Positions 56,946 to 64,000 of a DNA stretch of 64,000 bases are shown here, piece by piece. Every line of letters begins with the position of its first letter. Within the stretch, counting starts at the first letter, position 1. A model generated the notes under the pieces. It saw only the letters and a list, made by a program, of their open reading frames with translations, did no database searches and was not told the DNA's origin. Made by a program: the position numbers and the translations under genes. The DNA lies in NCBI GenBank assembly GCA_025738555.1, contig JAOVFP010000004.1:1364001-1428000 (forward strand), written 5' to 3'. Source of the DNA: Cyathus striatus. Its lineage: Eukaryota; Basidiomycota; Agaricomycetes; Agaricales; Nidulariaceae.

Positions 56946-58708
56946 CTGAAATTTTTTAAGTTAGCTTATTATTCTTGCAGGTTAGGCAAAGCAAACAGAA
57001 TATGAATTCAAACTATAGTACAAAAGTAAAACTGTTGAAGTTCATATAATACATACTTGACATACTTGTTGAAAGCATGAATAGCTATATGAAAAAACAC
57101 AAGAAAATAATACTGTTGAAGTAAAAATATTATACAAGTCTTACATACTTGTTGAAAGGATGTAAGACTGAGAAAAATGAAAAACAGGTACTACTGAAGT
57201 AAAAATATTGTACAAGTCTTACAACTTGTTGAAAGAATGTAAGACTTAATATGGTACAACTTTACATACTTGTTGAAAGCATGCATGCATCATAATAGAA
57301 AAAAAAGTCTAACTGAAAATATGAAAGGGCATTGAGAAAAATTCTTACAAATTATTGATCCCTCTGTTCTTCTTCCTCTTTCCATCCTTCCTTTTCTCTT
57401 TCACTCTTTCCTTTCCTTTTCCCTTATCTTTGCTCTTATAATTGTCATCTGCAGAACTATCCTCATCTTTTTCCTTAGCAAGCTTCTTATCCTCTTTACC
57501 AAACTTCTTTAAAATGATCTTCAATGCCTCCTGAGTTTGTGGTTCTCCTTTCCAAACTTCATAATCTGGGATATCTGGGTTCCCTTCAAACCAAAGCTCC
57601 ATTTTAGGATATTTAGGAAGCTTGCTAAATAGAGCCTTCCATCTATAATAGGCTGGAACTGATGTAAAAATGGTTGCAATAACACTAATAGGAGGCATTT
57701 TATTTTGCCATTTTCCAGCACTAATCATAGTAGGGAACTTTTTAATGATATTCTCAATGAATACCCACTTAGCATACTGAAGACAAATACTAACAGCTCC
57801 ATGATCACATAGTGCAAGAGGAACTTTGAAAAAATCGATTATTCTCTTTTGAGCTTCAGTAGATTCCCCTAACTTAGAAGCTGAAGATGTAGAAGCCTCT
57901 TCACTAAATACTGATGGAACATTAGAAATATTTGCAGCTGATGTTGTTCCAAGACCCTCCTAATCTAAGATTAAGTAACATTCTATGCTTGAAATAAATT
58001 ATAAACTTACAAGTAAAATCTTACAAAATGTAGATTTATCTTCATCAAGTTCCCATTGAACTTCCTGGTCTTTATCTTCTAAAAGCTCAGAATATTGGCC
58101 AGTTAAAGACCACCCATTATCTTCCCATAAAAAGACATGGATTAGATACTGAAAATAGTAAATATTTTAGAGTGATAATTTGAAATTAAGAAAGTAATAA
58201 TACCTTGAATGGACTTGTACTTTGTTCCTATATATTTCAGAAGTTTGTACAGATAAACCTGGAGCTCTACTCTTCTGAATGTAAAGATTGGGAGAGAACT
58301 AAAAAGATCATTGTAAATTTTGATAACTCCAGTTGATGGAAGTGTATCAGTGGTATCAACTATCATTTTATCTTTGTCTCCAATATTAAAGATATTTCCA
58401 AGTGCATTCTGATGGCTGTGCCCACCAATAATCTTTGATGCTCCTTGAAGGTCAATAGATGTGTCATCTGGAGTGGAATATTCATATTGCCTTATAAAGT
58501 TTTCAAATTGCTCAGGATTCTGAAGTACATTGTTCCTCGCAGATTTTTCAGACATAGATGTAGAACTCCTAGTTGAAGTTCTGGACACAGACCAGCTACA
58601 AGTGGACTGGCTATTTGATGCAGAACTGTGGGAAATAGACCTTCAGCTAATCTTTGATGAGTGGCTACTAGTACTCAGAGTGGGAGACTCAGGAGAACTG
58701 GATCTTCC

Positions 58709-60059
58709 GAGCTCTTTACACTTAGCCATGTGTTCTGTATGGATCCGCGCGGAATCTGTGCGGAATCTGTATGGAATTTTCGGAGTCTGTGCGGAATCTG
58801 CACAGATTTTTTTCATTTTGGCAGAGGTTTTTTTGGGTCTGTACAGATTCCGCACAGATTCCGAAAATTCTGTATGGATTATGCAGAATTCCTCGGAATT
58901 CCGCATTACAGACCTGAAAATTCTGTACAGAATTTTATTATACTTATTTCCTTGCATGTGACACTCTGCATTAAGCATGACACTAGGTGTTGAGTGTGAT
59001 ACTAGGTGTTGAGTGTGACACTAGGTGTTGTGTGTGACACTAGGTGTTGAGTGTGACACTATACATTAAATGTGACACTATAAATGTGACACTAGGTGTT
59101 GAGTGTGACACTAGGTGTTGAGTGTGATACTAGGTGTTGAGTGTGATACTATACATTAAATGTGATACTATAAGTGTGACACTATACATTAAATGTGACA
59201 TGATAAATGTGACACTATAAGCGTGACACTAGGTGTTGAGTGTGACACTATATGTTAAATGTGACACTATAAGCGTGACACTAGGTGTTGAGTGTGACTA
59301 AGCGTGACACTAAGTGTTGAGTGCGACTAAGCGTGACACTAAGCGTTGAGTGTGACACTAAGCATTGAGTGTGACACTATATGTTAAATGTGACACTATA
59401 AGCGTGACACTAGGTGTTGAGTGTGACACTAAGCATTGAGTGTAACTAAGCGTGACACTAAGTGTTGAGTGTCACACTATACATTAAACATGACACTATG
59501 CATTAAGTGTGACACTAGGTGTTGAGTGTGACTAAGCGTGACACTAAGTGTTGAGTGCGACTAAGCATGATAATAAGCATTGAGTGTGACACTAAGCGTT
59601 GAGCGTGACTAAGCGTGACACTAAGTGTTGAGTGTCACACTATGCATTAAGTGTGACACTATACATTAAATATAACACTATACATTAACCATGACACTAA
59701 GTATTGAGTGTGACACTATGCATTAAGCATAACACTAAGTGATGAGTGTGACACTCTGCATTAAGCGTGACACTAAGTGTTGAGTGTGACACTATACATT
59801 AAGCATAACACTATGCATTAAGTGTGATACTATGCATTGAGAATGATACTATATATTGAGTGTATCATGGATTTTGTATAGTGTGACAAGGCAGCAATGC
59901 ATAAATCCACACAGAATCCATGCAGAATATGTATGGAATCCATATAGAATAATCACCTCTAATAATAATAATAGCTACTATATAAATTCTGTATGGTATC
60001 TATACAGGTCTGTATGGGTCTGTATGGATCTGTACAGACCTCTTGGGGGAGTGTAAATT
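58709..60059. mobile_element. Non-autonomous insertion with TTTACACT ends and a minisatellite core
   Basis: The segment is bordered by the direct repeat ACTGGATCTTCC (58697-58708 and 60060-60071), which includes a possible 9-bp duplication GGATCTTCC. Just inside are inverted TTTACACT/AGTGTAAA motifs, followed by CTGTATGGATCC- and GGATCTGTACAG-type subterminal repeats. It interrupts the Ser-rich coding region: GRSS is read on both sides. The class is uncertain; a Mutator-like 9-bp duplication is one option. Confidence 0.6.
58975..59870. repeat. Minisatellite of GTGTGACACTA/GTGTTGA units
   Basis: About 900 bp are composed of short units such as GTGTGACACTAGGTGTTGA and variants (CATTAAATGTGACACTATA). 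Unit length is around 17-20 bp with higher-order blocks. It has no coding potential and sits wholly inside the insertion at 58709-60059. Confidence 0.85.
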
Positions 60060-60886
60060 ACTGGATCTTCCCCGCTTTTCAGTAGCCTTCCGGGGAGTAG
60101 TCTCAATAATCTCATAATCTATATCCTCTTCTTGAATTTGACCTGGATGTGAGGAAAATACTAATGATGTCTCATGCTCATTAAACAGATGTCCCATGTC
60201 ATTTGAAAGCAAACTAAATGGATCTTGAGGAGTAGGTACCTGAAGGATAGATGCTGGTGTAACAGTTCCTGAGCGTTCATGATAATGAGGTGGTGGTGCC
60301 ACTGAAATATTGCTATTTTCTAAGATTTTTTCAACTCTAAAAAATGAGAAAAATATGAGAAAAGATGTGAATATGAATAAAAAAATATACTTTGTAAATC
60401 TCTTTGGTTTTCCAGCAGCTTCATTTTGCTGGTCTTCTTTGAGTCTTTGAACAGAGCTTTTCCTGCTAGTACATAAGATGACTAAAAATAATATACACTT
60501 TTACTCACTTAATTTTCTTCTTTCTAGCTCCCCCTCCCTGCTCTCTCACTCCTCCCTCCTCTCTTCCCTTTCCTCCCTTCCCTCTTCCCCCCCTCCCTTT
60601 CTACTCCAACTTCCTCCTCCCCTGTCCCACTTTCCTCCTCCTCCTCCTCCTCCTCCTCCTCCTCCTCCTCCTCATTGTCACTCACAATCCATTTCCCTCC
60701 CTTCCCCTTTCTCCCACTCCTACCCCCCCCTCCAGACTTAGCTGGCCCTCCTCTCTTAGACTTGGAGGTAGAAGCTTGAGGCTTGGTTGTGTCAGCAGTC
60801 CCAGAATCCTTGGTCCTGGACCTGGTGGAGGTAGCAGGGATGGAAGATGCAGCAGCAGTGGCAGATCTAAGAGACCTAGGTGCCAT

Positions 60887-61260
60887 GGTAAAAGAGCAGA
60901 AAACAGTAAAGTAAAAAGAGCAAAAAAGCGGTGACAGATCTTAAGTGATGCACTCAGATGAGGGAAGAAAGAAAGGGAACTGAACCCCAAGGTGTTTCTA
61001 TATATTACAAGCTGCAACACATCACAGGTTCAAACTATAAATAAATACTTGACAAGTAATTACTGAAATTCTCCCACAAAGTTCCAAATAGGTCCTGCTG
61101 TTCTCATCACTGGCAACTGCCAGGATAAGAAGGCCACAGGACCTAACATGGAAAAGAATATCTCCGCCGAAGCAGAGGAAAGACAAAAATTATAATTAAA
61201 CCGACCAAAGAGCCTCTGCACAAAGCAGAGAACTTCGAAAAATTGACAGAGCAAGTAAGG
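60887..61260. other. Upstream region of the KDZ-associated gene
   Basis: Promoter-side DNA with no gene recognised. Confidence 0.4.
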
Positions 61261-61670
61261 GGGGAAGAGCATTGCTCGACGCAGCAAGAAGGGCATGAAG
61301 AGAAGCTGAGTGCCACACCACACGAAGCAACATGAGGGTGGGGAGGAGATGTACAATGAGGGGAAGGCGAGGGGCAGAACAACACTCGATGCAACAAGAA
61401 GGGCATGAGGAGAAGCAGAGAGCCATGCAATGCAACACAACAAGAGGATGGGGAGGAGATGCATGACGAGAGGAGGGTAGGGGGCAGAGCGGGTGAGGGG
61501 AGGAGAGTGTCACCGATGCAATGAGATGGGGGGGGAGAAGTGGAGTGCCACATGATGCACCAAGAGGGTGGGGAGAAGATGCATGATGAGGGGAGGATGG
61601 AGGGCAGAACAGGTGAGGGGGGAAGAGCACTGCTCGATGCAATGAGAAGGGCGTGAGGAGCATCAGAGCC
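61261..61670. repeat. Satellite-like tandem repeat, period about 120-135 bp
   Basis: The phrases GGGGAAGAGCA-TGCTCGA-GCA and GAGGGTGGGGAGGAGATG recur three to four times, with GCATGAGGAGAAGC between them. Units are CpG-containing and purine-rich on the plus strand. The long minus-strand open frames here are products of the repeat. Confidence 0.75.
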
Positions 61671-62070
61671 CCACGCTACGCAGACCAGAGGTGGTGCGTT
61701 GTCAGTCCTACGCAGCAGGGAGGGGTAACGCTGCATTCGCCTACACTGAGAGAGGCGGCATGTTGTCATCCTATGCTGCGAAACAGGGGCCAGAGGAGGT
61801 GTGTTGTCGTCTGTGAACCGAGGGACCAGAGGTGGCGCATTGTCATCCTACGCAGCAGGGAGGGGGTAATGCTGCATTCACCTACGCTGAGAGGCCGTAC
61901 ATTGTCGACCTATGCTGTGAAACGGGGGGCTGCGAAACGGGGGCCAGAGAAGGTGTGTTGTCATCTGCGAACCGAGGGACCAGAGGTGGCGCATTGTCGT
62001 CCTACACAGCAGGGAGGGGATAATGTTGCATTCGCTGTCGCTGAGAGGAGGGGAGTTCCATGAACGCCTA
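61671..62070. repeat. Second satellite-like tandem repeat, period about 150 bp
   Basis: GACCAGAGGTGG-GC, TACGCAGCAGGGAGGGG and GCTGCATTCGCCTAC recur at about 61683, 61829 and 61979, with CGAAACGGGGGCCAGAG between them. It abuts the previous array but has a different unit. Confidence 0.72.
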
Positions 62071-62600
62071 TGCTGAGAGGGGAGGGAAGTTCCGTGATCG
62101 CCCATGCGGAGCACCGTATTCGCCCACGCAAAGCGAGCCCAAGCCAAAGATATCGCCCATGCCGTCAAACATCTCAGGTGCTGCTAAAAAAAAATGCACG
62201 AGATCAAATAGAGACCAAAAAAGATGAGACTTACTATCAATCCCAATGCTGTCCTGCCAACGTCCAACATCCAACATCCAACGCCCAACGCCCAATGCCT
62301 AACGTGCTTGAAGTGCTAGATAGAGGGTTGCATATTGTGCAAGTGAGCAAGAAAGAAGGAGAGGGGAGGGGAGGGGAAGGAAGAAGTGTGTCATTGTTGC
62401 GCAGTGCAAGTAGCGAGTCCGGATGTGTCCGATGATTTGGTCATGTGAGAAATCAAATCGATACACACAGACCATTAGCACGCACGGACCATTCCCACAC
62501 ACAGACCATCAATGTGCACAGACCATTAGTACACAAACTATGACAATAAGACCTACACATATGCATGGACCATGTCACGTGACTTTGATCATGTGATGTC
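62071..62600. repeat. Short low-complexity repeats
   Basis: The region contains a run of CCAACATCCAACGCCCAACGCCCAA-type 7-9 bp units (about 62255-62305) and an ACAGACCATTAGCAC-type array (about 62465-62560). No gene. Confidence 0.5.
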
Positions 62601-62850
62601 TCGGGCTCGGAGCGATTTCTCAGTATATTCCCAGTGGACTCTCTGAGAGTCTCACTAATGGGAATTTAGTAAGAGTTTACTGAGATACAAAATTGTATGT
62701 AATCTCACTGGACTCTCAGTAAATTCTCACTGGACTCTCTCCAGACTCTCAATACTCTCACTAAAATTAATGCTAATTCTCACCAGAGTCTCTGAGACTC
62801 TCACTGGACTCTCACTGGACTCCAGTGAGACTGTGGGTCAGTGTAATGAC
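62601..62850. repeat. Repeat rich in CTCACTGGACTCTC
   Basis: CTCACTGGACTCTC and related phrases recur about every 20-30 bp and appear in inverted orientation at the two ends (CCAGTGGACTCTC and GACTCCAGTGAGACT). It may be a MITE with subterminal repeats. No duplication could be identified. Confidence 0.45.
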
Positions 62851-63150
62851 CTCCTTTTTTGCAATTATAAGTGAAGGGACAGAGTGGTATTTACAAAAAT
62901 CAAGTGGGAAAGAGGCAGAAAGGGGAGGGAACTAGTCTATTTGGACAGGATTGACATATCCAGGCAACCCTGAACATGTTTAAGTCGGAGTAGGAATACA
63001 CAGGCACTAAATTTAGATGGGTGCCTCAGATAAGCTAAAAATACCCAAACACCCATGGGAAATCATCCAGACCCATCCAAGTTTGACTAAATTTGGATAA
63101 TATCTGTGGATATTTGTATACCAGCCATCCATGTGTAGCCTTAGTGTCTT

Positions 63151-63507
63151 ATGAGCCAAGCTGCACAAAATGCACTAAGTGAGTACCTCATTCATGACTC
63201 CACCCTACACAACAAGATCCAAGCTCAACTTGGCACAGTTCAAGGCTTTCAAGATTCTTCTCCAAGTAATGAGAACAACATTGATCATTTGACTCATGAT
63301 GATACTGATATCCCATTACATGCTGTGATCCAAGTTACTGTTGGTTGTGCACTGGGAGCTGATGCCAATCAAGCATCTTTTGTCATTACACACTTTACCC
63401 AGGGTGAGAATGGAACTGGAGGTCTTATAGCAGCAGGATTGGATGAGGACTTATGGCAATTTGATGACTCTGGGGAAAGATGGTTAATTGAAGGGAACTC
63501 AAGCTAG
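63151..63507 (+). CDS. Hypothetical protein, 118 aa
   Basis: An ATG-started frame encodes MSQAAQNALSEYLIHDSTL, followed by an acidic Asn/Asp/His-rich middle and a well-balanced C-terminal part (VIQVTVGCALGADANQASFV, GLIAAGLDEDLWQFDD). Composition is protein-like and no stop interrupts it. I do not recognise the family. It could be the fragment of a larger transposon-borne gene, since repeats surround it. Confidence 0.4.
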   Translation: MSQAAQNALSEYLIHDSTLHNKIQAQLGTVQGFQDSSPSNENNIDHLTHDDTDIPLHAVIQVTVGCALGADANQASFVITHFTQGENGTGGLIAAGLDEDLWQFDDSGERWLIEGNSS

Positions 63508-64000
63508 ATACCAACTAGATACGTGCAATATTGATAGATTTGTGCTTTTTCTTGAAATTTATCCTACTTTTCTTGAAAAAAGTTGCATTCTATGTCATGC
63601 TCTACTGCTAAGCAACCAGGCTGCCATTATGCATGACAACCTATTGATTTAGCAATGCAATGGGGTCAGCGTTATGCATGACCATTGCCTCCATACACTC
63701 CAGTACAGTAGTGTAAATTTGTCTTGGATATTCTATCATATGGCACTTTTTCTTATGGGAATAACTTCAGCTACACCATGTATGGTATCAGGTTTCATAC
63801 CTACCTACAAAATCACCTTGAATGTCTGCCAGAAATGTGACAGAGTCTGAAAGTGTTAAATCAATATCTTGGTTATTTTGTAGACCAAATACTTGGGGAA
63901 GATTCTGTCACAAAGGGTGTTTGGCCTCATCAAACATATATAGATTTTCTTCTTCAGGTATGGAAAATAATGTTATCTTCTTGAGGATAAACATGCTGAT
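63508..64000. other. Window end; no feature recognised
   Basis: AT-rich, CpG-poor DNA without a gene call. It may belong to the same element as the preceding ORF. Confidence 0.35.

Larger units (their letters stand above)
57353..60886 (-). pseudogene. Coding region upstream of CxC5/CxC6, disordered protein with insertion and stops
   Basis: Exons read from 60886: MAPRSLRSATAAASSIPATS, a basic Ser/Gly region and a run of about 15 Glu. Further exons give RKSSVQRLKEDQQNEAAGKP, PTPQDPFSLLSNDMGHLF, EEDIDYEIIETTPRKATEKR, then GRSS, where an insertion (58709-60059) splits the frame. The reading resumes as SSSPESPTLSTSSHSSKIS, with a TGA shortly after, then QFENFIRQYEYSTPDDTSI, FRRVELQVYLYKLLKYIG, FLWEDNGWSLTGQYSEL and KGKGKERVKEKRKDGKRKKN near 57353. 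A GTAAGA donor there could splice in phase to the exon at 56945, so this may be the N-terminal half of the CxC5/CxC6 gene rather than a separate gene. A frame change also seems to follow the Glu run. Confidence 0.55.

Noticed and set aside
58975..59870. CRISPR array
   Set aside because: The repeats are contiguous variants without unique spacers, and the genome is eukaryotic. It is a minisatellite.
60478..60741. Plus-strand Pro-rich ORF
   Set aside because: It is the reverse of the Glu-rich coding tract on the minus strand.
50884..60886. KDZ transposase or TET/JBP gene next to the CxC clusters
   Set aside because: No KDZ catalytic region and no TET/JBP dioxygenase motif could be read on either strand; only the cysteine-cluster accessory region is present.
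61060..61769. Minus-strand cysteine/serine-rich protein
   Set aside because: The overlapping open frames are produced by the tandem repeat and carry repeat-derived peptides in several frames.

Overview
The window looks like an Agaricomycete (mushroom-forming basidiomycete) nuclear genome. Three things point there: short 45-60 bp GT-AG introns in almost every gene; the transposable-element families present (a Plavaka-type transposase, a DUF6532-like accessory protein, KDZ-associated CxC5/CxC6 cysteine clusters, a chromodomain Gypsy element); and small lineage-expanded families such as BTB-like proteins. No species is claimed.

Layout. (1) 1-7.9 kb is CpG-poor, decayed repeat DNA: an old CpG-depleted copy of the Gypsy LTR found intact at 37-45 kb, a hAT-type MITE with an 8-bp target duplication, three members of a TA-flanked MITE family, a roughly 166-bp tandem repeat and unrecognisable coding relics. 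(2) 8-31 kb is a gene island: a seven-helix rhodopsin-domain-like membrane protein, an 1151-aa two-helix protein with Ser/Pro-rich tails, two diverged copies of a three-exon gene of unknown function (409 and 376 aa), a small Cys/Pro/Tyr-rich protein, a tandem trio of 172-175 aa proteins, and the first of three BTB-like genes. A hAT MITE and a Mutator-like element with perfect 209-bp TIRs sit between these genes. (3) 31-47.5 kb is a nest of insertions: an outer pair of 220-bp inverted repeats, within it a Plavaka-type element (transposase on the minus strand, DUF6532-like accessory gene on the plus strand), and within that accessory gene an 8.1-kb chromodomain Gypsy element with near-identical LTRs and a CCATG duplication. 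A separate solo LTR with an AGGAG duplication breaks the Plavaka transposase. (4) 47.6-50.7 kb holds BTB-like copies 2 (a pseudogene with a solo LTR in an intron) and 3 (intact), so the three BTB genes were probably one tandem array split by the nest. (5) 50.9-55.3 kb is a hAT element with an apparently full transposase, lying against (6) a KDZ-associated CxC5/CxC6 gene and its upstream coding region (55.3-60.9 kb), both carrying in-frame stops and one of them split by a minisatellite-bearing insertion. (7) 61-64 kb contains satellite-like tandem arrays and a small unknown ORF.

Most distinctive observations: an antisense, spliced zinc-cluster ORF inside the Gypsy element; the perfect-TIR Mutator-like element with coding-like cargo; a 19-nt first exon conserved across all three BTB copies; and frameshifts of the Gypsy pol region that, where inspected, look like single-base losses in or near short base runs, suggesting consensus error in a repeat. 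Exon boundaries were inferred by eye from splice consensus and paralogue comparison.
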